NCBI GenBank assembly: GCA_900550695.1
Contig: URTF01000009.1
Location: 1-44,117, forward strand
Direction: 5' to 3'
Source of the DNA: an uncultured Ruminococcus sp.
GTDB taxonomy: Bacteria; Bacillota; Clostridia; Oscillospirales; Ruminococcaceae
DNA length: 44,117 nt
The position numbers and the translations under genes were made by a program. A model generated the notes under the pieces. It did no database searches. It was given only the letters and a program-made list of their open reading frames with translations, and was not told the DNA's origin. Shown here piece after piece: positions 1 through 8,672 of this stretch; the first letter of the stretch is position 1; each line of letters starts with the position of its first letter.

Positions 1-111
1 TGAACTTATTCTATCTGTCGATTTTGTCTATAGAACGATCGAGAATTAGTATTAAAGCGATGATGCTTTCCGTTTGAGCAGCGTATTCTGATGAATTTAA
101 GGGGGACGGTT

Positions 112-558
112 ATGGGGCTTTCCTATAAAAAAGCGACCAAAGACGATATTGGGCCTATCTATGAATTATGCAAACAGCTTATCGATAAATATGAGCAGAC
201 AGATGCGATAGACTATCCGAAGGTGCTGAACTGGGTTCGCAAAAAGATAGAAAGCTCTGTCGATGAATACACGGCGGTCTATGCGGACGGTGTGAAAGCC
301 GCATATTATCATTTTTTTAAGAATGAAAAAGCGCAGTTTGAGATAGATGATCTTTATGTGCTTCCCGAATTTCGGAACAAAGGCATCGGCTCTGCAGTCA
401 TAAAAAAGTGCTGTATGTCGGTCGATGAGCCTGTTATCCTGTATGTCTTTATCGGGAATGAGAGAGCGGTCTCCTTGTATAAGCGTCTCGGCTTTACAGT
501 CATTGAAACGATAGGCAACAGCAGGTATATAATGATATGCAAAAGAGGTGCGCAATGA
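112..558 (+). CDS. GNAT-family N-acetyltransferase
   Basis: A 148-residue protein of the GNAT fold, which transfers an acetyl group from acetyl-CoA to an amine. The acetyl-CoA binding signature is visible in the second half, where 'LYVLPEFRNKGIGSAVI' matches motif A (R/Q-x-x-G-x-G/A). The C-terminal 'NERAVSLYKRLGF' is the usual GNAT motif B. I chose the ATG at 112 because a GGGGGACGG ribosome binding site lies just upstream; an in-frame ATG at 91 precedes that site. The stop overlaps the start of the next gene (ATGA), so the two are probably translationally coupled. The substrate cannot be told from sequence. The family call is secure; the role is unknown. Confidence 0.88.
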   Translation: MGLSYKKATKDDIGPIYELCKQLIDKYEQTDAIDYPKVLNWVRKKIESSVDEYTAVYADGVKAAYYHFFKNEKAQFEIDDLYVLPEFRNKGIGSAVIKKCCMSVDEPVILYVFIGNERAVSLYKRLGFTVIETIGNSRYIMICKRGAQ

Positions 559-905
559 AAGATCATGTTATGAATTTAAATCCATCGCCGATGAAAAAGA
601 TAAGGTCAGGCATCAAGACCATAGAACTAAGACTTTATGACGAAAAGAGAAAAGCTGTTTCGGTCGGTGATACCATAACCTTTATCAATACAGAAAATGC
701 AGGCGATACTTTAACTGTCAGGGTCGAGGAACTGTTTGTTTTTAAGTCATTTGATGAGCTTTACCGCAGGCTTCCGCTTTTGGAGTGTGGTTACACTGAG
801 GAGAACGTTGGCAAAGCTTCGCCAAGTGATATGGAATTGTATTATTCTAAGGAACAGCAGGCGCAGTATGGAGTTGTGGGGATAAAGATCGCTTTGCAAA
901 AATGA
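555..905 (+). CDS. ASCH domain protein
   Basis: A 116-residue protein resembling the ASCH (PUA-like, RNA-binding) fold. The N-terminal 'MNLNPSPMKKIRSGIKTIELRLYD' region (about residues 5-28) is the typical ASCH opening, with the conserved G-x-K-T-x-E-x-R pattern, followed by 'VGDTITFIN'. The start at 555 follows AAGAGGTG and overlaps the stop of the upstream acetyltransferase by 4 bases. ASCH proteins are proposed to bind RNA in translation-related roles; nothing here fixes a specific substrate. Pairing with a GNAT gene suggests a small modification/RNA module, but that is inference. Confidence 0.8.
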   Translation: MKDHVMNLNPSPMKKIRSGIKTIELRLYDEKRKAVSVGDTITFINTENAGDTLTVRVEELFVFKSFDELYRRLPLLECGYTEENVGKASPSDMELYYSKEQQAQYGVVGIKIALQK

Positions 906-989
906 TCGGGGATAACAGGAAAGAGAGATTCTGTAAAAGTATCGGAAAGCTTCATTCAATATGTACGGAACAGTTCCGTCATACGCATA

Positions 990-1023
990 AAAAACAGCCG
1001 AGGGCGAAAAAGTCCTCGGCTGT
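990..1023 (-). terminator. Rho-independent terminator after the SEC-C gene
   Basis: A 10-bp GC-rich perfect stem (ACAGCCGAGG at 994-1003 with its complement at 1014-1023) is followed on the minus strand by a T run. It sits directly after the stop of the minus-strand SEC-C gene and may also stop plus-strand transcription from the ASCH gene. Confidence 0.85.
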
Positions 1024-1030
1024 CTGCAAT

Positions 1031-2002
1031 TTAATCCTTTTTCGATCTTCCGCAGCATTTTTTGTATTTCTTTCCGCTTCCGCAGGGGCAGGGGTCGTTT
1101 CTGCCCGGTTTTTGCGTCTTTAGGAGAAGGTCGTTTGCAAGGTCGTATTGGCTCAACATGGTTCTCATTGTTCTGAATTCGTTGATCTGTTTATCCATTT
1201 TTTTATGTCGTTCGTGTTCGTGCGAAACGCTGAGGTGAAGCTCGGAAATATACAGCGAATCGCCCGAAAATCCGAATTCTTCACGGAACTTTTCCGTTTC
1301 GGCAGGGGTATAGCCGTTATTTGCCTGCATTCGTGTATTGTTGTTCAGCTCCGTATAATAAGGCGCAAGCTTCTGCACCATTTCAAAGGTGAGGTCCAGA
1401 CCGCTTTGCTGAAGCTCATCGAGAAAATTGTCAAAATTATGATCTTCAAGCTTGAGCGTGAAAAATGCATCGTAAATTTTGCTCTCAGAGTCTATGAAGT
1501 CAAGCTTGAATTCGTCTTTCAGAAAACCGATGACAGAATCAAAAGACTTAGTTTTTTCAAAATATAAGTCGTCTTCGTATTTTTCAAGCTCTTCTATCGG
1601 AGGAACATACCAGGGCTTGCCCTCTTTCAGTGACAGTACCAGTTCATAAGCATCGTCAAATTCGACGAATGAATCAAATGCGAGAAGCCTGTCCATCGGT
1701 TCGGAGGCAGGGGAGGTGTCCTCCTGATAGTATTCTTCCTTGCCGAAAATATAGAAACAGCTATTCTGTTCATAGCGGAAATATTCGCAGAGGTCGAGAA
1801 ATGACTTTTCTGATATATCCATACCGTAGTTATCGGTGAGGATCTCATATATTTTTCTTATGGGGATCAAACCGTATAGATTTGCAAATGCATAAAACAG
1901 TTTTTTGTAATATCCGATCTGTTCTTCCGACAGCGTTTCCAAAGCCTTGCTGTAAAGCTTCTGAAGCGGCTCGCCCTTTAGTCTCTGAGGAAATTCACTC
2001 AT
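1031..2002 (-). CDS. SEC-C motif protein
   Basis: A 323-residue, largely helical and acidic protein ending in a SEC-C zinc-binding motif, 'NDPCPCGSGKKYKKCCG' (about residues 302-318), the same motif that ends SecA. In SecA the motif binds zinc and contacts SecB and the ribosome; in stand-alone proteins it is a general interaction module. The first 290 residues match no domain I recognise. The start has a good ribosome binding site (AAAAGGAG). It is the last gene of a minus-strand run behind a J-like protein and an HscC-type Hsp70, 63 bases from the former, suggesting an accessory role in that chaperone system. That link is inference from position. Confidence 0.8.
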   Translation of the reverse strand: MSEFPQRLKGEPLQKLYSKALETLSEEQIGYYKKLFYAFANLYGLIPIRKIYEILTDNYGMDISEKSFLDLCEYFRYEQNSCFYIFGKEEYYQEDTSPASEPMDRLLAFDSFVEFDDAYELVLSLKEGKPWYVPPIEELEKYEDDLYFEKTKSFDSVIGFLKDEFKLDFIDSESKIYDAFFTLKLEDHNFDNFLDELQQSGLDLTFEMVQKLAPYYTELNNNTRMQANNGYTPAETEKFREEFGFSGDSLYISELHLSVSHEHERHKKMDKQINEFRTMRTMLSQYDLANDLLLKTQKPGRNDPCPCGSGKKYKKCCGRSKKD

Positions 2003-2065
2003 TTTTTGTTCTCCTTTTGATTAAAATTCAGTATCAGCTGTTGATGATCCCGCAGTGATAACGCA

Positions 2066-2935
2066 TTATGCTTTGCCGATGATCTGTCCGTTTTCATCAA
2101 GATATACCGTTGCTCCGCCCATATCCGCAGTTTGCGTTGTGGATGACGTTTCGGCAGGTTCTGGTATGTCGTTGCGTTCGCAGATAAGGTTTATGATCGC
2201 AGGCAGGTTTGCAAAGAATATGATCAATATAAGTACGATGATCACTTTCAGAATGTCGTTGATATTGTCATAGACTGCGCCGTTCGATGGGGACGTATCC
2301 ATATAGCTCGGCATTTTGTATCCCTTTGGCGGTCTTCTGCCGCCATCGGATATCCACAGTTTCCACTGCTCCTGTCCCGAGCGGCTTTTTCCGCAGGGGA
2401 CAGCTCTTGTGCCGTGACCGAACACCCTTGCAATAGCACTGGCTGTTTCGGGCGAAAAAAGCTTTTTTGAAAGGAGTTTGTCTGCCGATGCACGGAAATC
2501 TTTATTTTCGGCGAAAAGGTCAAAATCATCCTTTTGAAATATCCACAGCCACTCGTCAATATTGTCGCTCCTTGCATCATCCGCAAGGAGTGCTTTCATA
2601 TTGTCAAGCATCTTTTCAAAGCGTTTTTCTATCGGCAGGTCATAGTCGGGGAAGATATCGACCGAGGAAAAATCAAACCTGAGCAGTTCGTTTGGCTTGT
2701 TCTCTTCCGTTGGGGCGGCGGTCGTTTTTTCTTCTGCTTTTTCGTTTTCACGAACATCGGAGGCATCGGTTTTTCCTGCGGCTTTTGCGAAGATGCAGGC
2801 ACGTTTATATGCGGCATAGATCCGTTGGAATTCCTCGGGGTGTTCCTCGGGATTATACTGCTTTGCAAGCTTTGCGTAGGCTGACTTTATCGCTTTCAGA
2901 TCGGTGGTCGGCTCAATGCCGAGTATCTCCCACAT
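2066..2935 (-). CDS. J-like membrane co-chaperone (DjlB/DjlC type)
   Basis: A 289-residue protein with an N-terminal J-like domain (residues 1-50, 'MWEILGIEPTTDLKAIKSAY' onward), an acidic linker, a middle domain, and one hydrophobic segment near residues 228-251 that should anchor it in the membrane. The HPD tripeptide that activates Hsp70 in ordinary J proteins is replaced by N-P-E (residues 28-30). I chose the ATG at 2935 because it opens the J domain and follows the hscC-type stop by one base, implying coupling. In E. coli, HscC is encoded next to the J-like membrane proteins DjlB and DjlC, so this pair looks like the same kind of system. The client is unknown. Confidence 0.75.
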   Translation of the reverse strand: MWEILGIEPTTDLKAIKSAYAKLAKQYNPEEHPEEFQRIYAAYKRACIFAKAAGKTDASDVRENEKAEEKTTAAPTEENKPNELLRFDFSSVDIFPDYDLPIEKRFEKMLDNMKALLADDARSDNIDEWLWIFQKDDFDLFAENKDFRASADKLLSKKLFSPETASAIARVFGHGTRAVPCGKSRSGQEQWKLWISDGGRRPPKGYKMPSYMDTSPSNGAVYDNINDILKVIIVLILIIFFANLPAIINLICERNDIPEPAETSSTTQTADMGGATVYLDENGQIIGKA

Positions 2936-2936
2936 A

Positions 2937-4613
2937 TCAGTTACCGATCCTTTCAAGGGCAGACTCAAGTTCTTCTGCGGCATCACGGATAAGGCGGCTG
3001 TTCTGCGTTTTCAGTGCGGATCGGAACTTGCTCAAAAGTCTGTCTATCAGCGCTCTTTCCTCGGGGAGGGCTTCTTCAAAAATTCTCTCCGCACGGGCGA
3101 TGAGCAGCCGGTTCTCCTCTTTGTCGGCAGGACTTATTTTGAGCTTTTCCATTCTTGCGGCAGCTGTCTGTATGTCGGCGTCGCTCATCGTTCTGCTCCC
3201 GTTTAAAATGATTTTGCTGAAGTGTCTGCCGTCCGCAATGGTGTCAGCGTCGACAACGAGTATGCCATTTATATCATAGGTCATACACACCGAGCAGGTA
3301 AGCTCGCCCCTTTGCGTGGGAGGATGATCCACTTCAAGCTCGCCGAGGTAAAGATTTCTTGTGGGATTTCGGCTTTCGCCCTGATAGATCCTGAACCGAC
3401 TTCCCGTCTGACCGTTGTATGCCGCACAGTAGAGCTTTGTACAGCTCGTCGGGAGAGGGGAGTTGCGGTCGATGATGAAACTCATTATCACTTCGTTCGT
3501 TTCTTCGTCAAGCACGTCAATACCGAGGGAAAAGGGACATATATCCGTGAGGACGATATCCTTTAGCTTGTCGTTTCTGTCCTTTATGCCTGCAAAAATA
3601 CCTGCGCCCTCCGCAATTGCCGTGTCGGGGTCAATATCGGTGCAGGGATGTTTTCCCGTTATCTTTTCGATAAACGCCTGTACCGTCGGCATTTTGCATG
3701 AGCCGCCGACAAGAATTATATCATTTATCTCATCTATCGAAAGGCGGCTGTCGTGGAGAGCCTTTCTTACGGGTATTGCGATCCTTTCAAACACCGCCGA
3801 TGAGATCTCTATCAGCTTGTTGTTGTCGAGCGTCATTGAATACTGCGTTCCCTTGATATTGACGATCATCATTGCCGCAGGTATCTGTGTAAGGCTTATT
3901 TTGCAGTCCTCCGCAAGCTTGTATATCTTTGCCCTGTCATCAGGGGACAAGCCGTTCATTTCAAGTCCGTTCACTTTGCAGAAATACTGCGCTATCGCAT
4001 CGTTGAAGTCCTTTCCGCCGAGGTGATTGTTCCCTGCGACCGCAAGTATCTCAATAACGCTGTCAAAGCAGTCGACAACGGAAACGTCGAGCGTTCCTCC
4101 GCCAAAATCGACAACCATATATGTCCCGTCCTCAAAGCCGTGCCGAGCCTGATATGCAAGAGCTGCGGCGGAGGGTTCATTCACAAGCCTTTCGGTATGA
4201 AGTCCCGCAAGCTTTGCTGCAAGCTTTGTTGCGGTTCGGCTGTTGTCGTCAAAGTATGCCGGAACGCTGATAACAGCCTCGGTCACTTCCTCGCCGAGAT
4301 AGCTTTCCGCATCTTCCTTTATCTTTCGCAGTACGAGCGAGGACAGCTCCTCGGGAGTGCAGCTTTTTTTGCCGAGAGTAAAATCATTCCGCAGTCCCAT
4401 TGAACGCTTGAATTCCGCCGCCGTTTTATCGGGGTGGGAAATGAGCCGTTCCTTTGCGATACGTCCGACAAGAATTTCGCCGCTATCGTCAACGCTCACA
4501 ACGGACGGTGTGAAATTATCCCCGAGTGAATTTTTTATTATTTCCGCCCTGCCGTTCCTATAGCACACCGCAAGGCTGTTCGTTGTTCCAAGGTCAATAC
4601 CGATGATCGCCAC
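2937..4613 (-). CDS. hscC: HscC-type Hsp70 chaperone
   Basis: A 558-residue Hsp70 of the short HscC/DnaK-like class. Visible ATPase signatures are 'IGIDLGTTNSLAV' (phosphate 1), 'VVDFGGGTLDVSV' (phosphate 2) and 'IILVGGSCKMPTVQ' (adenosine). The substrate-binding half (about 380-558) is shortened at the C-terminal lid relative to DnaK (about 610-640 residues). The GTG at 4613 is preferred: it follows GGGGGGA at good spacing, whereas an upstream in-frame TTG lies inside that site. It heads a three-gene operon with a J-like protein and a SEC-C protein, under a near-consensus promoter. No grpE lies in the window. It is distinct from housekeeping DnaK by length and context. Confidence 0.88.
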   Translation of the reverse strand: MAIIGIDLGTTNSLAVCYRNGRAEIIKNSLGDNFTPSVVSVDDSGEILVGRIAKERLISHPDKTAAEFKRSMGLRNDFTLGKKSCTPEELSSLVLRKIKEDAESYLGEEVTEAVISVPAYFDDNSRTATKLAAKLAGLHTERLVNEPSAAALAYQARHGFEDGTYMVVDFGGGTLDVSVVDCFDSVIEILAVAGNNHLGGKDFNDAIAQYFCKVNGLEMNGLSPDDRAKIYKLAEDCKISLTQIPAAMMIVNIKGTQYSMTLDNNKLIEISSAVFERIAIPVRKALHDSRLSIDEINDIILVGGSCKMPTVQAFIEKITGKHPCTDIDPDTAIAEGAGIFAGIKDRNDKLKDIVLTDICPFSLGIDVLDEETNEVIMSFIIDRNSPLPTSCTKLYCAAYNGQTGSRFRIYQGESRNPTRNLYLGELEVDHPPTQRGELTCSVCMTYDINGILVVDADTIADGRHFSKIILNGSRTMSDADIQTAAARMEKLKISPADKEENRLLIARAERIFEEALPEERALIDRLLSKFRSALKTQNSRLIRDAAEELESALERIGN

Positions 4614-4666
4614 TTTTATTCCCCCCAAAAAAGCTATTCAGATCGGGTTTCTTCTTCTTTGAGTAT

Positions 4667-4696
4667 ATTTTACCATATTATTAATTCAGGTGTCAA
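4667..4696 (-). promoter_or_regulatory. Sigma-A promoter of the hscC operon
   Basis: On the minus strand TTGACA (4691-4696) and TAAAAT (4667-4672) are separated by 18 bases, ending about 54 bases before the GTG start. It is back to back with the blaI promoter. Confidence 0.75.
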
Positions 4697-4721
4697 CTTT
4701 TTCATAAAATTCTGTTTATTC

Positions 4722-4790
4722 TACAATTGTCTATTGACAAATCTGTTTTACAGTTGTATAATGATATTCAAGGAATATTCTACACTTGTA
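4722..4790 (+). promoter_or_regulatory. BlaI/CopY-type operator cluster (three sites)
   Basis: Three copies of the TACANNTGTA dyad bound by BlaI/MecI/CopY repressors are present: TACAATTGTC (4722-4731, one mismatch), TACAGTTGTA (4749-4758, perfect) and TACACTTGTA (4781-4790, perfect). The middle site straddles the -10 element, so repressor binding would block the promoter. This indicates autoregulation of the blaI-M56 pair and possibly control of the divergent hscC operon. Confidence 0.8.
4734..4762 (+). promoter_or_regulatory. Consensus promoter of the blaI-M56 operon
   Basis: Perfect TTGACA (4734-4739) and TATAAT (4757-4762) hexamers with the ideal 17-base spacer, which contains an operator dyad. 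Confidence 0.85.
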
Positions 4791-4807
4791 TAACAGGGAG
4801 AAAAGCT

Positions 4808-5182
4808 ATGAAACTGAGCGATAACGATTTTGAAATTATGAACATAATATGGGACGAGGGGGAAGTAACCGCACTGGAAATTTCGCACCGACTTGCGGAG
4901 AAAAAGGGCTGGAAAAAACCCACCGTTTACACCCTTATCGACAGACTTATCAAAAAGGGTGCTGTTGAGCGGAGCGAACCCGACTATGTGTGCAGGGCGC
5001 TTATTAAAAAGGAGGACGTCAGAACGAGCGAAACGGCAGGACTGCTCGAAAGGCTCTACAACGGTTCGGCGAAGCTTCTCGTTTCGGGATTTATAAAGGA
5101 AAAACAGCTTTCCTCGGAGGAGCTTCAAGAGCTTCGTAAGCTTATAAATGACAGCATTGACGAAAACGATCGGGGGGAATGA
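4808..5182 (+). CDS. blaI: BlaI/MecI/CopY family repressor
   Basis: A 124-residue winged-helix repressor: 'LSDNDFEIMNIIWDEGEVTA' (residues 3-22) and 'KKPTVYTLIDRLIKKGAVE' are the family helices, with a C-terminal dimerisation helix region. The family represses beta-lactamase, PBP2a or copper genes and is inactivated by proteolysis or metal. The ATG at 4808 has an AGGGAG site. No CxC copper motif is seen, and the next gene encodes an M56 protease, so it fits the BlaI rather than the CopY type. Its end overlaps or abuts the protease start. TACANNTGTA dyads at its own promoter support autoregulation. Confidence 0.9.
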   Translation: MKLSDNDFEIMNIIWDEGEVTALEISHRLAEKKGWKKPTVYTLIDRLIKKGAVERSEPDYVCRALIKKEDVRTSETAGLLERLYNGSAKLLVSGFIKEKQLSSEELQELRKLINDSIDENDRGE

Positions 5183-5184
5183 CG

Positions 5185-8100
5185 ATGTTATCCGTTGCAG
5201 TAACTTCTGCGCTTTTGGGCATTGCGGCAATAGTGATAAGAAAGCTTTTTGGGAGCAGGACGGGCATAAAGCCGTTCATAATTATGTGGGCGGTCGTGTT
5301 CATAAAGTTCGCAGTTCCCGTTGAGATGCCGTCGCATTTGTCGGTGATGAATCTGTTTGCAAAATCGGCATCAACGGCGGAAAGTGCTGCCGAAACGCCC
5401 TCGCAGAATGATTATTTTTTTGAGGAAAATGCTGAGATCGTTCCTGCGGAAAAGGAAAGCGAAGTTCATTCGGAGCAAAGCGACATTTCCGTAAACTATA
5501 CCGAGCCGACTGCGGCACAAGAGCCGAGCATAACGCCTGCTGAAACGAAAAACAGTGCGGATATTGCCGATATTGCATATTCAGTCTATTTCTCCGTGAC
5601 GGCTCTGCTTTTGTTCTGCATATTGTTTGCGGTCATAGTCTGCACGGTGAGATTTCACCGTCTGCCGAAGCTTGAAAATGAGCTTTGCGAGAGAATTTTA
5701 AGGGAAAGCGGAATAAAGCGCAGGGTCAGCATTCGCTGCGGCGAAATTGACACTCCTGCGGTTTTCGGAGTGCTTTTCCCCGTGATAATTCTACCCGAAG
5801 CTATCGACAAAAACGATGAAAAGCTTATGCGGCATATCATTCTTCACGAATGTTGTCACATCAGACATTTTGACCCGTTGTGGAACATTCTCACACTCGC
5901 TGTCTGCGCTGTGAACTGGTTTGACCCCGTTGTCTGGGTGTGCAGATATATGTATCTTGCCGATGCGGAAAAGCTCTGCGATATGAGCGTTCTCGGCATA
6001 ATAGGAAACGAGAACCGCCGTGAATATGCTAACAGTCTCCTTAGCTGTGCGGCAGCGAAAAAACATTCCGTTATGCTCGTTTCGGGCTTCGGCGAGAGCG
6101 GCATAAAATCCCGTATAAAAAATATTATGAGCATGAAAAAGGTCCGCACGGTCGCTGTCATTGCAGTGCTTGCCGCAATACTCGTTTCGGCGGTAATATT
6201 CGGCACGGGAAAAAATATTTCATTAACGGCAAAATATGATGAAAGCAAGGTCTCCGATACGGGAGATGTGCGCTATTTTGCTCAGACGCTTGAAGATGAC
6301 GGGGGCGAGGTCGGAAAGCTCATTGTAAGGGTCTATGACAGGAGCGTTCATTATGTTGATATCTCCTTTGAAAGTGAAAAATACACGCTCGATTCCATAA
6401 AAAGCACTACCGAGATGCAAAAGGTGGGACATTACCGAATTTACGGCAACGGCGGCGACAAGGGCGAATATTTTCTTGTGAGAGATGGCAAGGGTTATGC
6501 CGATGTTTCATACGAAAAGGAGCTTGACACAAAAGACCCCGATTACAGCATTGAAGCAAGCTTCGACAGCTTTAACGGAAATGCGAACATAAAAATAACG
6601 CTTGACTACAAGCTGAAAAAGGGTATTTTCAATGCAGGAACATACAGTTTTACCTGCGAGTTTGACCCCTTGGACCCGAGCGAGTATAAAACCTTGCCGA
6701 ATGAATTTGCACTTATGGAAAATTCCGCAGGCTATACCTCCGAATATAATGACGAAACGGGTGAGTTTGAACTTCGCTCCAATCAGACGGATGTAATGCT
6801 CACTGTATCGGACAATTATCAGGGCTTTTATGCGGTGAAAAATATGAACGGCTCGGAAGTGAGAAAGCATTTCGGCGGCGGTATTTCTCCGATAGACGGA
6901 ACGCCCGATGTTTCGGATATTATCCTCTGCGATGCTGATTCGGACGGAACGGACGATATTGCGGTCGTGACCTATTATCGTGAAACTGCAATAACGGTAA
7001 TAAACGGTGCCGATCTTTCCGAGATAAGCATTGATGAAACCGCCGTTAAGGATTTTCTTGACATAAAGATAGAACAGCTTTCGGACACGGAGTTCAACGT
7101 TTCCTGCGCAGGAAAGGAACACGTTTTCACTGTTGACGAGGCGATCGGAGAAAAGCTTTCGATCGCCGAAAACGGCTGTGCGAACTATGGCGAAAATGTC
7201 AGATATTATGTCAGGGACGGCAGGCTTTATGCAGACAGCTCTCTTTATCTCAGTGCCGATAACTGGGATCTTTACCGCTATATTACGGACTACAGCGTTG
7301 CTTTCGGATATTCGGACGGAAAGCTTGTCCCCGTGAGTGCGGAGATGAACACGGACAACGATGCTTATTATATCAAGGACGAGCCTGCGGCAAAGGCGGA
7401 GGAGGTATTCTGGAAATATGAGATCGAGGGCTACAATATCCCGTACAGGATCGAGCTTGTCAGCGCAGAGGGCAGATATTGCCTGCGCTCGGTGAACAGC
7501 CGGACGGGAACATACTACGGTTCGTGTGAACTGCCGACAGAAAAGCTCCCCGAGGATATTGACGAATGTTTCAAATTCACGGGACTTCTCAGGAACGACC
7601 CCGGGCTTATCATTTTCACACTGCCCGACGGCGATCTGTACCGTGCGGAATTTTACGATCTGGATCTGAACGGAAAGCTTCGCAAATTTGACATTGTAGA
7701 CGGAAACGGCAATGTGTCGGGAGATATACACATAAGTGATGATTTCACCGCCGACTGGTCCTATATGACAGGCACTTACGAAAGCAGTGAGGGTACGGTC
7801 ATTATGCGGCTTGAAAAGCTGGCTGATGAGATACGCATTATCGATAAGGTGTATAACTGCGAAAATTACAGAGCCATTGAGGGCATTGATATCTCAGTTG
7901 CGATAAAAAGCACCGACACAGCGCAGATGACTTATTACAATGAGAGCGGCGAAGCTCAGGTAAAGCTCCCCACCGTGAACGGACGGCTTTATGATGTCAG
8001 CAATTTCTTTAACAGCGTGAAACGCGAACTTGAACGATGCAGTTATCTTGATACCGAATCTGATACGAGCGGTTCGGGTTATTCTGTCACCGAGATAAAC

Positions 8101-8556
8101 GCAGGCGGCGAAAGGTATGTTTTCACGATATATGATGTGGGAGTTCTGGATTTTAACTATAAAGACATAAGCGAATCCTATCGGATCGGTGATGCGGATA
8201 AATTTTTGGAAAGCTGTTTTTCGGTCATGCTAGATTATCCCGACTATATCATCAGCACTTTTATGCATCAGCTTGAAGGCTTTGACCACAGCACGGGAAC
8301 GCTTGAAGCTCTTGTAGATGAAAACTGCGGGCTCGGCGCAGTCTCCGAGTGGGGGATATTCAAAGAGCTTACCGTCGTTTCCGATATAAAATATGTAAAG
8401 ATAAGCGGCGACGAAACGAGCTGTATATTCAAGTTTTCGTTCAATGTGAACAGCTTTGACCCTGCTCCGTTCAGAAACGGCGGCAATATTTATGAGGTCG
8501 TCATTTCCGAAAATGAGAACGGGGATACAAAGATAACTTCATTTTCCGAACAATGA
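5185..8556 (+). CDS. M56 (BlaR1-type) membrane metalloprotease with giant ectodomain
   Basis: A 1123-residue protein. The first ~340 residues are a BlaR1/MecR1-like M56 peptidase: hydrophobic segments near 3-20, 33-47, 130-152 and 317-338, the zinc motif HECCH (221-225) and a downstream 'AEKLCD' that should supply the third ligand. BlaR1 proteases cleave BlaI-type repressors after an external signal. In BlaR1 the outer part is a ~250-residue penicillin-binding domain; here it is replaced by about 780 residues with none of the PBP SxxK/KTG set recognisable. The region contains an Asp-rich 'DADSDGTDDIAVV' motif near residue 580, like calcium-binding or FG-GAP repeats. I preferred ATG 5185 over 5179 because of spacing to GGGGGG. 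The ligand is unknown. Confidence 0.85.
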   Translation: MLSVAVTSALLGIAAIVIRKLFGSRTGIKPFIIMWAVVFIKFAVPVEMPSHLSVMNLFAKSASTAESAAETPSQNDYFFEENAEIVPAEKESEVHSEQSDISVNYTEPTAAQEPSITPAETKNSADIADIAYSVYFSVTALLLFCILFAVIVCTVRFHRLPKLENELCERILRESGIKRRVSIRCGEIDTPAVFGVLFPVIILPEAIDKNDEKLMRHIILHECCHIRHFDPLWNILTLAVCAVNWFDPVVWVCRYMYLADAEKLCDMSVLGIIGNENRREYANSLLSCAAAKKHSVMLVSGFGESGIKSRIKNIMSMKKVRTVAVIAVLAAILVSAVIFGTGKNISLTAKYDESKVSDTGDVRYFAQTLEDDGGEVGKLIVRVYDRSVHYVDISFESEKYTLDSIKSTTEMQKVGHYRIYGNGGDKGEYFLVRDGKGYADVSYEKELDTKDPDYSIEASFDSFNGNANIKITLDYKLKKGIFNAGTYSFTCEFDPLDPSEYKTLPNEFALMENSAGYTSEYNDETGEFELRSNQTDVMLTVSDNYQGFYAVKNMNGSEVRKHFGGGISPIDGTPDVSDIILCDADSDGTDDIAVVTYYRETAITVINGADLSEISIDETAVKDFLDIKIEQLSDTEFNVSCAGKEHVFTVDEAIGEKLSIAENGCANYGENVRYYVRDGRLYADSSLYLSADNWDLYRYITDYSVAFGYSDGKLVPVSAEMNTDNDAYYIKDEPAAKAEEVFWKYEIEGYNIPYRIELVSAEGRYCLRSVNSRTGTYYGSCELPTEKLPEDIDECFKFTGLLRNDPGLIIFTLPDGDLYRAEFYDLDLNGKLRKFDIVDGNGNVSGDIHISDDFTADWSYMTGTYESSEGTVIMRLEKLADEIRIIDKVYNCENYRAIEGIDISVAIKSTDTAQMTYYNESGEAQVKLPTVNGRLYDVSNFFNSVKRELERCSYLDTESDTSGSGYSVTEINAGGERYVFTIYDVGVLDFNYKDISESYRIGDADKFLESCFSVMLDYPDYIISTFMHQLEGFDHSTGTLEALVDENCGLGAVSEWGIFKELTVVSDIKYVKISGDETSCIFKFSFNVNSFDPAPFRNGGNIYEVVISENENGDTKITSFSEQ

Positions 8557-8576
8557 CCGCAGGACGTTTTCGGTTC

Positions 8577-8605
8577 TTGACAAAGCGTTTCCCACAGGGT
8601 ATAAT
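8577..8605 (+). promoter_or_regulatory. Promoter of the TetR regulator
   Basis: TTGACA (8577-8582), a 17-base spacer and TATAAT (8600-8605). ACTATA occurs just downstream at 8606-8611 and again at 8622-8627, forming a CTATA-N12-TATAG dyad that could be an autoregulatory operator. Confidence 0.8.
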
Positions 8606-8672
8606 ACTATAAACCGATAAAACTATAGAGAACCCCTAAAGGAACATACAACATTAGGAAAGGAAATGTAAA

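Noticed and set aside
1..111. End of an upstream gene at the window start
   Set aside because: No frame with coding character reaches into the first 111 bases; nothing else is evident there.
6508..7731. A 407-codon open frame on the minus strand inside the M56 gene
   Set aside because: It lies antisense to a clear coding frame, has no ribosome binding site and no recognisable domain.
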